DNA of 64,000 bases from Paracrocinitomix sp039939375 (GTDB taxonomy: Bacteria > Bacteroidota > Bacteroidia > Flavobacteriales_D > Crocinitomicaceae): contig JBDVJO010000006.1 of NCBI GenBank assembly GCA_039939375.1, forward strand, positions 1 to 64,000, written 5' to 3'. Under the pieces are notes generated by a model, which saw only the letters and a program-made list of their open reading frames with translations, had not been told where the DNA came from and did no database searches. The translations under genes were made by a program, and so were the position numbers. Shown here piece after piece: positions 1-10,073 of the stretch (the stretch's first letter is position 1; each line of letters begins with the position of its first letter).

Positions 1-927
1 CATAGATAATTCATGCGAACCACCTGAGGCATTTGTTAATTTACTTATAGTTACGTCATAACTATATCCGAATTTGAATGAACCTGCATCCAATCCTATA
101 GTTAAAATAAAGGCATCTCTAGCTCTCCACCATGCTCCTGCAGTGAAGACTCCATATTTTACATATGTACCAACGTTCAATTGCATGAATCCATCTTGGT
201 AAGTGTAAATAATGTTAGGCGAAATTGAAGTTTGATTTCTGTATTGAGATTTTGCACCAAAAACAATGTTTGCTCCCATGTGACCTGTAAATCTCATTGG
301 CATTCTTGAATCACCAATAATCAACGTTTCTTGTGGCTTATTCAAGTGATTAGCCGCAAATCCGAAATAAAAGTTTTCAGAATATCCAACAATACCAGCT
401 GACACGTCAAAGAATCCCCTGGTTCCCCATCCGTTATCAAGTAAATTACCTCTTGGTAAATCTCCAGTTTGATAAATAAAACCTCTTCTTGGATCAATTT
501 GATCTCCAAAGGTCAATTTGCTCCAGTTCAAAAACTTCTGATTCCAAGTTGCTTTTGCACCGAATAAGAATGAAAATTCTCTGGTAGCTTGCAAGTGATA
601 AGAATAAGCTAAGTTGATTGTAGACCAGTTTATGGTATTTTGACCAGCCATATCATTCGTTACCTGAACTGCAATTCCACCTTGAAGTACATTAACAAAT
701 TGATCATATGAAACACTGTTCGTTACAAAGGCTCCAGATAATGAAGGCCATTGGTTTCTATGATTTAGATTCACCCTAGGACATCCATGAGAACCTGCCA
801 TAGCTGGATTCAGATAGATTGGATTCGCATAGAACTGGGTAAATTCTGGGTCTTGTCCAAAAGAAGATAAGCTTACTAACGTTGTTAGAACAGCTATCAA
901 ACTTGTATTTCTAAGATGTCTTTTCAT
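1..927 (-). CDS. PorP/SprF family type IX secretion membrane protein (3' end outside window)
   Basis: The minus-strand frame opens at the ATG complementary to 925-927 and stays open to the window edge, so about 309 codons are visible and the C-terminus is missing. The N-terminus is a signal peptide ending near SSFGQ, followed by DPEFTQFYANPIYLNPAMAG, the hallmark opening of PorP/SprF proteins. The rest alternates aromatic and polar residues, as in an outer-membrane beta barrel. Family members work with the T9SS PorK/N ring or help secrete and attach CHU_C-type cargo; many are encoded beside their own cargo gene. Here the divergent neighbour is porU, with 140 bp between the two starts. Family assignment is firm; which cargo it serves cannot be seen. 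Confidence 0.85.
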   Translation of the reverse strand, partial: MKRHLRNTSLIAVLTTLVSLSSFGQDPEFTQFYANPIYLNPAMAGSHGCPRVNLNHRNQWPSLSGAFVTNSVSYDQFVNVLQGGIAVQVTNDMAGQNTINWSTINLAYSYHLQATREFSFLFGAKATWNQKFLNWSKLTFGDQIDPRRGFIYQTGDLPRGNLLDNGWGTRGFFDVSAGIVGYSENFYFGFAANHLNKPQETLIIGDSRMPMRFTGHMGANIVFGAKSQYRNQTSISPNIIYTYQDGFMQLNVGTYVKYGVFTAGAWWRARDAFILTIGLDAGSFKFGYSYDVTISKLTNASGGSHELSM

Positions 928-1067
928 TCAAATTAATCTTGCTCGAAAGGATTTAACGCTTTAACCGTTCAAAAGGTTACAAATGTCAATTTCTTTTCAA
1001 AGATTTGCAATAATAATTAATTTAGTTCGTTTTTGAAAGTATTTTTAGACTTCTCTTTTAAGGCAAT

Positions 1068-4000
1068 ATGAATATCCCCAAAATAATAGCTTTTACCACA
1101 CTCTTTTTTCTAGGTGTAAAATCAAATGCTCAAACATTTAGTTTCTCTGTTAATACTGAGTGGAATGAGTCCGAGAATCTATGTGTTCCATGTAATTTTG
1201 ACGAGTCCATTAATAAGGTCTATAATGCGGTAAGTAAAAAGATGCCTTTGCGAGGAGAATACACGCATGAGTATAGGTTGACGAATATTCAATATACGGA
1301 TATTGAATTACCTTCTTATTATGATAAAAAAAGTCTACCTACAACGCCTAATTTAAAAGTAGATTTTGGACAAGCTAGAATTGACAATTTTGTCCGTATT
1401 TATTATTACCCTATTGTGTTGATAAATGGTCAAGTAAAGCTAGTAGAGAACATTGAAATTGAAACTTCTTCAGAAAAAATCATTAAGTCACAGGATAGAG
1501 GTGCTACTTTTGCAGCAAACTCTGTATTAGCAAGCGGCAGTTGGTATAAAATAGGCGTATCTCAAACTGGGGTGCATAAATTAGATCAACAATTTTTCAG
1601 TGACTTAGGAATTAGTACATCTGGTTTATCAACAAATTCAATAAATATATATGGAAACCATACGCCTAAATTGCCGCTTTCAAATAATGCTTATCACCCA
1701 GATGATTTATTAAAGAATGCGATATATATTCAAGGAGATAGCGATAATTCTTTTGACGCTAATGATTATGTGCTTTTCTACGCTACCGGACCAGATTTAA
1801 TTGGGTACAACACTACTGATATTGATTCAAGAAAAAATAATATCGATTCACTGAATTACTATTACATACACATTGATGGAACAGATGCACCTAAAAGGAT
1901 CGGAAACATAAATGATTCACCTTTACCATCAACGCATAATTTAACAAGCTTTAATGAGGTGGTGTACCATGAAAACAATGATATCAATCTAATTAAATCA
2001 GGAACTGTTTGGCTAGGAGAATTTTTTGATATCGAATTAACAAAATCTATATCAATGTCTCTTCCAGATATAGATATCAATGAAGATGTGAGGCTGAAAA
2101 CTGCTTACGCTTCGTATATGAAAAGTGGATCGGCTAGCTTGGAAGTGATTGTGAACGGAATTGTTCGGGATGATATTGCTTCTACGAATACCACTGGTTC
2201 TTATACTGAGGCGAAAAAATTTACTTCGCAGGTAGATTTTCCAGTAACTGGGTCTACTTTGAATTTTACTATTAACTGGAATCGAACGAGTCCTGCTACA
2301 ACTGCATGGTTGGATTATTTAATGGTGAATTATAAACGAAAGTTAACCTTGGCATCTAGTCAATTAGTGATCAAAGATTTGACTTCAATTGGCGTTGGAA
2401 ATGTGGCGCAATATTCGGTAAGTTCAGCGAATTCTAATTCGTTTTTTTGGGAGGTAACAGATCCTGCGAATGCAGCTAATGTGAATGGAGTTTTATCTGG
2501 TTCAACGTATACTTTTAAACAGAACGCTGATTCGTTAAGAACATTTGTAGCTTTTAATGCCAACCAAGCTCATGAAAATGCGATAGGTATCGGTAGTATA
2601 GAGAATCAAAATCTACATGCCAGCCCTCAAACCGACTATTTAATAATTACACATGCTACTTTGCAACCGCAAGCTGAAAGATTGGCCAATTTGCATAGAG
2701 CAAAAGGCTTAGATGTTCAAGTAGTTGAAATACAAAAGGTGTACAATGAGTTTAGTGGGGGAGTAGCAGATCCTGTAGCTGTAAGATGGATGGCAAAGAT
2801 GTTTTATGATAGAGCAGCCGGCGATCCTAATTTGATGCCTAAGTATTTGTGTTTGTTTGGTGATGGAACTTACGATCCTCTGAATAGATTAGAAAACAAT
2901 AACTACCTGATTCCAACATTTAATAATGATGACAATGACAATGATATAGATTATGTAGATTCATATACCTCAGATGACTTTTTCGGAATCTTAGATGACT
3001 CCGAATCTATGGCTTCTTCTGATATGATGGATATTGCTGTAGGAAGGATTCCAGTTACGTTGATAGATGAAGCTTCAGGAGTGATAGATAAAGTTGAACA
3101 TTATATGAATTTTGGGTCGTTTTTATATGGTGAAGCAGCTGGTATTCAGTGTGATGAAAGCGGCTACTCTACCTCTTTTGGAGATTGGCGAAATAAATTA
3201 GTTTTAATGGCGGATGATGAAAACAATGGTCAATTTGTGTACGATTGTGAAGTGATGAGTGATACTACTGAGAATCTATATCCTGAAATGAACATTGTCA
3301 AAATTTATTTAGATGCTTATCAACAAGTTGTTACTTCAGGTGGTCAAAGGTATCCTGACGTGGAAGAGGCGATAAATCAGAATATGAATAATGGTGCTTT
3401 GGTGTTCAACTATGTTGGGCACGGAGGAGAAACTGGCTTGACTTTAGAAAGAGCATTGACTTATGCAATGATTGAAAATTGGAATAATGTCAATAATATG
3501 ACTGTTTTTATTTCAGCAACTTGTGAGTTTAGTAGGTTTGATGATCCTTCAAGAGTATCTGCAGGTGAGAGAACTTTAACGGTTCCTTTTGGTGGTGCAG
3601 TAGGGTTGTTAACTACCACTAGATTGGTCTATATTTCTTTGAATAGTGAATTGGTTAGAAACTTATACACAGTCTTATTTGCTGAGGAAAATGGAGAGGC
3701 ACTGGCCTTAGGAGAGATTATTAGAAGGACAAAAAACTTAACGTCTTCTACTGAAAACAAAAGAAATTTCACCTTGATAGGCGATCCAGCTCTTAAGTTG
3801 GGTAAACCAAAACCATTAATCGTAACAGACAGCATTAATAGTGTTGCCGTTACAATGGGAACGGATACGCTAAAAGCCTTGTCGAAAATTACTGTTTCTG
3901 GTCATGTTGGTGACGCAGGAGGAGCAATTTTAAGTACGTATAACGGAATTGTGTATCCTACAGTTTACGATAAATGGAAGGTGAAAAATACTTTGGGTCA

Positions 4001-4889
4001 AGATCCTGCTTCTCCAGTACGTCCATTTGATGTTCAAAATAATATCATTTATAAAGGAAAGTCAACGGTGACAAACGGTAGATTTGAATTCTCATTTGTC
4101 GTTCCAAAAGATATTGATTACGCATTCGGAAAAGGTAAAATATCCTATTATTCAAATGATGCAGTTTCTAATTCTTATGGTTATGACACGACAATTGTTG
4201 TAGGAGGAGTAGACCCTAACGGAATAGTGGATGAAGTTGGTCCTGTTGTAGATCTATATATGAATGATCCAAACTTCGTTAATGGTGGAATCACTGATGA
4301 ATCCCCATTATTTTTAGCTGAAATTTCAGATGAGAACGGGATTAATACTACAGGTAATGGAATCGGTCATGACATTACAATTATATTAGATGGTAACACT
4401 GCTGATCCGATTATTTTGAATAATTTTTACGAAGCAGATTTAGATACTTACCAGTCAGGTAAGGTGTCTTACAAGTTTTCTGATTTAGAAGTTGGCCCAC
4501 ATTCTTTAGTGTTTAAGGTATGGGATGTAAACAACAATTCATCAGAAACAACGCTTGAATTTACAGTAGTTGAAGATGAAGAGCTGGGGATTTCACATCT
4601 TTTGAATTACCCAAACCCTTTCACCACAAACACTGATTTCTATTTTGAGCACAATCAAGTATGTAATTCATTGGACGTGAAGATTGAGATATTTACAGTG
4701 TCAGGTAAATTGGTGAAATCTATAATAGAGAATGTAAATACTTCAGCATTTAGATCTGAAGGAATTAATTGGGACGGTAGAGATGATTATGGTGATAAAT
4801 TAGGTAGAGGCGTTTATGTCTATAGACTTTCAATAGAAACTCCTTCAGGCAAAAAAGCAGAAAAACTAGAAAAATTAGTGATTTTATAA
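1068..4889 (+). CDS. porU: Type IX secretion system sortase PorU
   Basis: Large secreted cysteine peptidase-like protein of 1273 residues. PorU is the T9SS outer-membrane component that removes the C-terminal signal of cargo and joins cargo to anionic LPS. A signal peptide ends near KSNAQ. A Peptidase_C25 (gingipain-like) domain spans about residues 520-920, with the catalytic histidine in NYVGHGGETG (H785) and the catalytic cysteine in SATCEFSRFDDP (C819). Ig-like segments follow, and the end (YPNPFTTNTDF ... GVYVYRL) looks like a T9SS C-terminal domain that PorU keeps. porV follows after 57 bp, the usual Bacteroidota pairing, and the two proteins act in one attachment complex. Confidence 0.92.
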   Translation: MNIPKIIAFTTLFFLGVKSNAQTFSFSVNTEWNESENLCVPCNFDESINKVYNAVSKKMPLRGEYTHEYRLTNIQYTDIELPSYYDKKSLPTTPNLKVDFGQARIDNFVRIYYYPIVLINGQVKLVENIEIETSSEKIIKSQDRGATFAANSVLASGSWYKIGVSQTGVHKLDQQFFSDLGISTSGLSTNSINIYGNHTPKLPLSNNAYHPDDLLKNAIYIQGDSDNSFDANDYVLFYATGPDLIGYNTTDIDSRKNNIDSLNYYYIHIDGTDAPKRIGNINDSPLPSTHNLTSFNEVVYHENNDINLIKSGTVWLGEFFDIELTKSISMSLPDIDINEDVRLKTAYASYMKSGSASLEVIVNGIVRDDIASTNTTGSYTEAKKFTSQVDFPVTGSTLNFTINWNRTSPATTAWLDYLMVNYKRKLTLASSQLVIKDLTSIGVGNVAQYSVSSANSNSFFWEVTDPANAANVNGVLSGSTYTFKQNADSLRTFVAFNANQAHENAIGIGSIENQNLHASPQTDYLIITHATLQPQAERLANLHRAKGLDVQVVEIQKVYNEFSGGVADPVAVRWMAKMFYDRAAGDPNLMPKYLCLFGDGTYDPLNRLENNNYLIPTFNNDDNDNDIDYVDSYTSDDFFGILDDSESMASSDMMDIAVGRIPVTLIDEASGVIDKVEHYMNFGSFLYGEAAGIQCDESGYSTSFGDWRNKLVLMADDENNGQFVYDCEVMSDTTENLYPEMNIVKIYLDAYQQVVTSGGQRYPDVEEAINQNMNNGALVFNYVGHGGETGLTLERALTYAMIENWNNVNNMTVFISATCEFSRFDDPSRVSAGERTLTVPFGGAVGLLTTTRLVYISLNSELVRNLYTVLFAEENGEALALGEIIRRTKNLTSSTENKRNFTLIGDPALKLGKPKPLIVTDSINSVAVTMGTDTLKALSKITVSGHVGDAGGAILSTYNGIVYPTVYDKWKVKNTLGQDPASPVRPFDVQNNIIYKGKSTVTNGRFEFSFVVPKDIDYAFGKGKISYYSNDAVSNSYGYDTTIVVGGVDPNGIVDEVGPVVDLYMNDPNFVNGGITDESPLFLAEISDENGINTTGNGIGHDITIILDGNTADPIILNNFYEADLDTYQSGKVSYKFSDLEVGPHSLVFKVWDVNNNSSETTLEFTVVEDEELGISHLLNYPNPFTTNTDFYFEHNQVCNSLDVKIEIFTVSGKLVKSIIENVNTSAFRSEGINWDGRDDYGDKLGRGVYVYRLSIETPSGKKAEKLEKLVIL

Positions 4890-4919
4890 AGTTCATACAA
4901 TATACTTTTATTGAATACG

Positions 4920-4927
4920 TATATTTG
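4920..4927 (+). promoter_or_regulatory. Candidate -7 box of porV
   Basis: TATATTTG matches the Bacteroidota -7 consensus TAnnTTTG and lies 19 bp before the porV ATG. No TTG sits at the ideal -33 spacing. It suggests that porV can be transcribed separately from porU. Confidence 0.4.
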
Positions 4928-4946
4928 TTGAACCGAACGGTAGATA

Positions 4947-6185
4947 ATGAAGAAGATAACAACAATATTGGTGAGCGGATTAGTAGCATTTACTGGTTTT
5001 TCACAGGCTGTAACAAATCAGAATGATAAAGCTCAGCAAATTCAACTGAATACCATTACAACTGCAATGCCTTTCATGATTATTACTCCAGATTCAAGAT
5101 CAGGAGCAATGGGTGATGTTGGTGCGGCACTTTCGCCTGATGCAAATTCAATTCATTGGAATACTTCAAAATTGGTTTTCTCAAAAGAGAAAGCAGAGTT
5201 TTCTGCTTCTTATTCTCCATGGTTAAGACAACTTGTTAATGATATCCACTTGTCGTATATCGCTGGATATGGAAAAATTGGTAAGAAACATGTTGTCGGC
5301 GGTTCATTAAGATATTTCTCGCTGGGAAACATCACATTTACAGATGTTAATGGAAATGTAATTCGACCTTTTAATCCAAATGAATTTGAGTTCACTGGTG
5401 CATATGCTTTCAAATTAAGTGAGAGAAGTGCAATCGGAATGAATGGTAAATTCAGTTATTCAAATCTAACTGGAGGAACCAATGTCGGAAATGTGGGGTC
5501 TAAACCTGGTGTTGCCGGTTCTGTCGATTTATCTTACTCTTGGTTTAATGATGACGTTAATTTAGGTTCAAAAGATGCGATTTGGTCTATGGCAGCAACT
5601 ATTTCTAATATCGGAAACAAAGTGTCTTATACCGTTGAAGCTGATAGGGATTTCTTACCTACAAATTTAAGAATGGGAACAGCCTTAAATATTGAAATGG
5701 ATGATTATAATTCAATTACAGCTGCAGTAGATTTCAATAAATTATTAGTTCCTACAACACCAGTTTATGATGGAAGTGGAAACATAATTTCAGGAAGAGA
5801 CCCTGAAGTAGGTGTGGTTACAGGAATGTTACAGTCATTTTATGACGCTCCAGGAAATGTGACAGTTGACCCTTCTGGTGTTGCCTCTGTGCAAAAGAAT
5901 AGCAGATTCGTTGAAGAGTTGCGTGAGATCAATTTTGGTCTTGGGGCTGAGTACTGGTACTCAAACATCTTAGCAGTAAGAACCGGATTCTTTCACGAGC
6001 ATGCTTCAAAAGGAAATAGAAAGTACTTGACTTTTGGTGCAGGGATTTATTTTGGTGTATTTGGCTTAGATGTATCTTACTTGGCATCTGTTACTCAGAA
6101 TAATCCACTTGCAAATACAGTTAGATTCTCGCTTAAATTTAAGTTTGCAAACGAGAAACAAGGCGCTACTCCTAAAAATGACTAA
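4947..6185 (+). CDS. porV: Type IX secretion system outer membrane protein PorV (LptO)
   Basis: A 412-residue FadL-like outer-membrane barrel. PorV binds the C-terminal domain of T9SS cargo as it leaves the SprA translocon and hands it to PorU. After a signal peptide (GFSQA) comes the typical motif PDSRSGAMGDVGAALSPDAN at about residues 49-68, then repeated beta-strand-like stretches to an aromatic end (VRFSLKFKF). The start ATG follows an A/T-rich leader with its own -7 box. The last 8 bp overlap the start of ispF, a T9SS-unrelated gene, so the two are probably co-transcribed. Confidence 0.92.
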   Translation: MKKITTILVSGLVAFTGFSQAVTNQNDKAQQIQLNTITTAMPFMIITPDSRSGAMGDVGAALSPDANSIHWNTSKLVFSKEKAEFSASYSPWLRQLVNDIHLSYIAGYGKIGKKHVVGGSLRYFSLGNITFTDVNGNVIRPFNPNEFEFTGAYAFKLSERSAIGMNGKFSYSNLTGGTNVGNVGSKPGVAGSVDLSYSWFNDDVNLGSKDAIWSMAATISNIGNKVSYTVEADRDFLPTNLRMGTALNIEMDDYNSITAAVDFNKLLVPTTPVYDGSGNIISGRDPEVGVVTGMLQSFYDAPGNVTVDPSGVASVQKNSRFVEELREINFGLGAEYWYSNILAVRTGFFHEHASKGNRKYLTFGAGIYFGVFGLDVSYLASVTQNNPLANTVRFSLKFKFANEKQGATPKND

Positions 6186-6675
6186 CAAAAGTCAACCATT
6201 TAGAATTGGTTTTGGGGTTGATATTCATCAACTTGTTGAAAATAGAAAATTAATTATTGGAGGTGTACATGTTCCGTCTAGTTTTGGAGCATTAGGACAT
6301 TCTGATGCAGATGTCTTAATACATGCTATATGTGATGCAATGCTTGGAGCTTTAGCGCTTAGAGATATAGGTCATCACTTTCCTGATACAGCTCCAGAAT
6401 TCAAAAATATCGACAGTAAAATTCTTCTTGAAAAATCTTATCAATTGATTTTAGATAAAGGGTATGTCTTGGGAAATATTGATAGCACAGTTTTGTTAGA
6501 ATCACCAAAACTTGCCTCTCATATTGAAGAAATGCAAAAAGTATTGGCTGAAGTGTTAGATGCTGAACTTGATCAAATTTCTATTAAAGCAACACGTGGT
6601 GAAAAAATGGGATACATTGGTGAAGGGAAAGGAATTCAAGCCTATGCTACTGTTCTTCTATTAAAAAATGCCTAG
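6178..6675 (+). CDS. ispF: 2-C-methyl-D-erythritol 2,4-cyclodiphosphate synthase
   Basis: IspF converts 4-diphosphocytidyl-methylerythritol 2-phosphate to the 2,4-cyclodiphosphate with loss of CMP, in the MEP isoprenoid pathway. The 165 residues match the family length. Visible motifs are GFGVDIHQL (metal-binding Asp and His), GHSDADVLIHAICDAMLGAL with the second metal-binding histidine, and IKATRGEKMGYIGEGKGI near the C-terminus. The ATG at 6178 was chosen because the frame upstream, inside porV, encodes unrelated sequence. It overlaps the porV stop by 8 bp, which suggests translational coupling. Confidence 0.95.
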   Translation: MTNKSQPFRIGFGVDIHQLVENRKLIIGGVHVPSSFGALGHSDADVLIHAICDAMLGALALRDIGHHFPDTAPEFKNIDSKILLEKSYQLILDKGYVLGNIDSTVLLESPKLASHIEEMQKVLAEVLDAELDQISIKATRGEKMGYIGEGKGIQAYATVLLLKNA

Positions 6676-6725
6676 AATTTATTATTCGAAGATTCTATTA
6701 CAATTCCAATTGTTACCTTAGTTGG

Positions 6726-9700
6726 GTGAATTGTTTAGCCAAAATTTCATTTATACTCGTATCGCTTTTAGTTGGATTGTTTTCCAATACAAATGTGTAT
6801 GCTCAGGCTTATAATTTTCAAGAATTATCCATTCAGCAAGGTCTACCGCAGTCACAAGCTTATACCATTATTTTTGATTCTACTCAACATGCCTGGATTG
6901 GAACTCAAGGGGGTGGGTTATGTCGATTTGATGGAAATGATTTCGAATATTTTACTAAAAGTGATTCATTAATTTCTAATCGGGTATACTGTTTAGCGCA
7001 AATTGACAATAAAATTTGGGTGGGTCAAAAAGGTGGTGTCTCGATTTTAAATTTAAAAGGCCGATTTCTGAATAATTATAGATTACCTGCAGAAGTTTCA
7101 GTAGTGCAAGATATCATCAGTTTTAAGGGCAAAAACCTAATTGCAACTGATAGGGGGGTATATGAGGTGTCTAAAGGAAAACTAGTCAGATCTTCAGAGA
7201 ATCCCACATTAGAATTCGCAAATATTTATAAGTTTTTTGTTTCGGAGGTGGGGGAACTTTGGTTTTGCACTGCAGAAGGTTTGTTAAGCTTTAAAGATCC
7301 ATTAAAAAAATTAAATAAGGCTCGCGGTTTATCAGCGAACCAAATTAATTGTGCAGTTACTTTTGGAGAATACTGGTTAATCGGAACCTACGGCAAAGGG
7401 ATAGATATTTACAGTCCGATTGAAGGGGTGTTAAAAGCAAATCCCTTTGTTGATTTAAATGAATGCATCATACTCAGTCTTTTCGTATCGGCTTCAGATG
7501 AATTGTGGATTGGGACATTAAACCAAGGGGTTTATGTGTATTCAAGAAAAGATGGGACTTTTAGAAATTATCAATCCTCAAACGGGCTTGCAAATAATCA
7601 TGTCAAAGTCATTACAGCAGATTATTGGGATAACGTCTGGATTGGAACCTCAGGCGGAGGAGTGTCCATATTTCAAAATAGCCCTTTTGTAGCATATTCA
7701 TCTAATTCAGGATTGAACGGGGATTATGTCTACGCAGTTAAAAACACTTCAAAAAACCAGCTTTGGGTGGCGACAGAAGGTAAAGGAGTTTTAAGATTGA
7801 ACGATACTTCAATTGTCACTTTTGATGAAGAGTTCGGGTTTTATTCTGAGAAAGTGAAAGCGATTTTTGAGGATAACAGAGGTGATATTTGGTTTGGGAC
7901 AGAAGGTAAAGGATTAGGAGTTTATTCTCAATATGATGGAAAAGACACGATTTATACGTTTGGACCAGCAGATGGCTTAAGTTCTTTATGGATTAAGTGT
8001 TTTGCTCAGTCTGGCGGAAGAAGTGGAAAAATGTATATAGGAACTTCTGGGGCTGGTATTTTCGAGTTTAAAGGAGGTAGAGATTTTCCATTAAATGCAT
8101 CTTTTGCAAGATTAAAATCAACCGGTGATCAAATTCCTGAGAGAATTAATTCAATGGATTTCATTCAAAATGAGTTGTGGTTCACCGGTGATGGAAATCA
8201 ATATGGATACTATTTCAATAACAAGGTTGTCGCCTTTACAGAGACAAATAGTTCGTTTAGAAATTGTGCAGGAACTAAGAATATTCGTTGGCTCGGTAGC
8301 ACAGACAACGGAGTGTTAAGAATTGAAGTTGAAAATGATTCTATCATTGATAAAAGATGGATAACTACAAAAGAGGGAATAAGCTCAAACAATATTTACC
8401 AATTAACGCTAAAGGAAAATGAACTTTGGGTGGGAACAGAAAAAGGATTGGATAAAATAAATCTTGATTCAGCATTGAATATTGAACTTATTGAGCATTA
8501 CGGTTATGAAGAAGGGTTTGAAGGTGTGGAGACAAATATTAATGCGGTGTGTCAAGATGTAAACAATAATTTATGGTTTGGTACGGTTGACGGATTGTAT
8601 TTATATCAGGGTGGAGAAGTTAATTATAGTCAACAAAAAGCACCAGTCTTGCAGTTAACAGATCTTAGTCTGTTCTACGAATCGATAGATAGCACGGAAT
8701 ACGCCAATTGTTTTAAGGATGGCAAAATGGTGAAAGACCTCTTGCTGCCTTATACAGAAAATCACATTGGCTTTTCATTTAAGGCAATTCATTACACCTA
8801 TTCAAAGAATATCAGATATCGCTGGAGGTTGGAAGGTGCTGATCCGGATTGGACACCTCCTTCAACAATTACTACCGCCACATATAGCAATTTGATTCCA
8901 GGTGATTATTTGTTCAAAGTCAAGGCTTCAATAGATGATGATTGGAGCATGGAACCAATCGAAATTCATTTTTCAATTGATCGACCTTATTATGACAAAA
9001 GCTGGTTTAAAATTATGTATTACAGTTTGGCAGTATTAGTCCTATTGATTGTTGTATTGATAATTGTGTTTAGAATAAAACGTAAAAACAAAGTGCTCCG
9101 TGAGAAGTTTGAAATGGAAAAAAATCTCATTGAGTTAGAGCAAAAAGCGTTGAGACTTCAAATGAACCCACATTTTATTTTTAATGTGCTCACTTCAATA
9201 CACAACTTAATTATATTGAATGATCCAGATAAAGCTAGATATGCCTTATCTAAGTTTTCAAAACTGATGCGTTTAGTGTTGGAGAATTCAAGAGAAAAAT
9301 TCATTTCGGTTGATGATGAGATAGAGACTTTAGAAAACTACGTCCAATTAGAAAAGCTGACTTCAGGCCTCGATATGGAGTTAGAAATTGAGATGGATGA
9401 AAACTTTGACCCTGCTGAAGAAATTTTGCCACCTCTAATGATTCAGCCTTTTGTAGAAAATGCCATAATTCATGGATTAAAGGAGATCGATTATCAAGGT
9501 AAAATTAAAGTGGGATTTAAATTATTAAGCGAGCATCTTTTAGAGTGTTACGTTGAGGATAATGGTAGAGGAAGAGCAAAGGCTGCGGAGATTAATGCGC
9601 AAAAAGAGAATTATCATAAATCTACTGCCTTACAAGTAACTCAAGAGCGATTGGCCAATTTAAATAAAGATGCCAACTTCATTCCATTTGAAATTGTAGA

Positions 9701-9761
9701 TTTAAAAAACGATCAAGGCAAACCTGCTGGAACAAAAGTAACCATGCGAATCGTGATTTAA
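6726..9761 (+). CDS. Two-component regulator propeller sensor histidine kinase (LytS-type kinase domain)
   Basis: A membrane sensor kinase of about 1011 residues starting with GTG 50 bp after ispF. After a signal peptide (NVYAQ) come many Reg_prop repeats of the WIGTQGGGL / LWFGTEGKGL type (about residues 35-640), forming the periplasmic beta propellers. A Y_Y_Y domain (RYRWRLEGADPDW) lies at about 690-755, one membrane helix at 763-785 and a short coiled coil. The His_kinase domain has the phosphoacceptor in LQMNPHFIFN (H816), an N box (QPFVENAIIHG) and a G box (VEDNGRGRA). No REC, HTH or LytTR domain is fused to it and no response regulator gene is adjacent, so its partner is elsewhere. The ligand is unknown. 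Confidence 0.9.
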   Translation: MNCLAKISFILVSLLVGLFSNTNVYAQAYNFQELSIQQGLPQSQAYTIIFDSTQHAWIGTQGGGLCRFDGNDFEYFTKSDSLISNRVYCLAQIDNKIWVGQKGGVSILNLKGRFLNNYRLPAEVSVVQDIISFKGKNLIATDRGVYEVSKGKLVRSSENPTLEFANIYKFFVSEVGELWFCTAEGLLSFKDPLKKLNKARGLSANQINCAVTFGEYWLIGTYGKGIDIYSPIEGVLKANPFVDLNECIILSLFVSASDELWIGTLNQGVYVYSRKDGTFRNYQSSNGLANNHVKVITADYWDNVWIGTSGGGVSIFQNSPFVAYSSNSGLNGDYVYAVKNTSKNQLWVATEGKGVLRLNDTSIVTFDEEFGFYSEKVKAIFEDNRGDIWFGTEGKGLGVYSQYDGKDTIYTFGPADGLSSLWIKCFAQSGGRSGKMYIGTSGAGIFEFKGGRDFPLNASFARLKSTGDQIPERINSMDFIQNELWFTGDGNQYGYYFNNKVVAFTETNSSFRNCAGTKNIRWLGSTDNGVLRIEVENDSIIDKRWITTKEGISSNNIYQLTLKENELWVGTEKGLDKINLDSALNIELIEHYGYEEGFEGVETNINAVCQDVNNNLWFGTVDGLYLYQGGEVNYSQQKAPVLQLTDLSLFYESIDSTEYANCFKDGKMVKDLLLPYTENHIGFSFKAIHYTYSKNIRYRWRLEGADPDWTPPSTITTATYSNLIPGDYLFKVKASIDDDWSMEPIEIHFSIDRPYYDKSWFKIMYYSLAVLVLLIVVLIIVFRIKRKNKVLREKFEMEKNLIELEQKALRLQMNPHFIFNVLTSIHNLIILNDPDKARYALSKFSKLMRLVLENSREKFISVDDEIETLENYVQLEKLTSGLDMELEIEMDENFDPAEEILPPLMIQPFVENAIIHGLKEIDYQGKIKVGFKLLSEHLLECYVEDNGRGRAKAAEINAQKENYHKSTALQVTQERLANLNKDANFIPFEIVDLKNDQGKPAGTKVTMRIVI

Positions 9762-9780
9762 TTAAAGTCACACCCTTAGA

Positions 9781-10030
9781 AAAACGAACCACGAAAAACG
9801 AAACACGAGTTTCCAGTCTCCAGTTTCAATCCCTTAGTCATCTCGCAACGAACAACAAAACACCTCCACCTCGGCTACGCTCGGTCAGCGGTTAAACAAA
9901 CAATGAAAAACGAGTTTCCAGTCTCCAGTTTCAATCCCCAAGTCATCTCGCAACGAAAAACGAACCACGAAAAACGAAACTCCAGTCTCCAGTTTCTACC
10001 CCCAAGTCATCTCGCAACGAAATACGAACA
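9781..10030. repeat. Mosaic heptamer repeat array A
   Basis: This fills the gap between the convergent kinase and helicase genes. Seven-base words of the form CGAAnnA (CGAACCA, CGAAAAA, CGAAACA) alternate with three copies of a CCAGTCT/CCAGTTT block (near 9809, 9914 and 9978). Each block is followed by AGTCATCTCGCAACGAA. A short variant of the CCTCCACCTCGGCT...GGTCAGCGG module lies at 9863-9892. The same modules recur in three other gaps of this window. No coding sequence or clear terminator is visible in this gap. Confidence 0.85.
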
Positions 10031-10073
10031 ACGAACAACCCCATCCGAAACACACTAAAAAATGGAGCCACGT

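Noticed and set aside
6070..6177. N-terminal extension of IspF
   Set aside because: The extra residues overlap porV coding sequence and have no counterpart in the IspF family; the ATG at 6178 gives the normal length.
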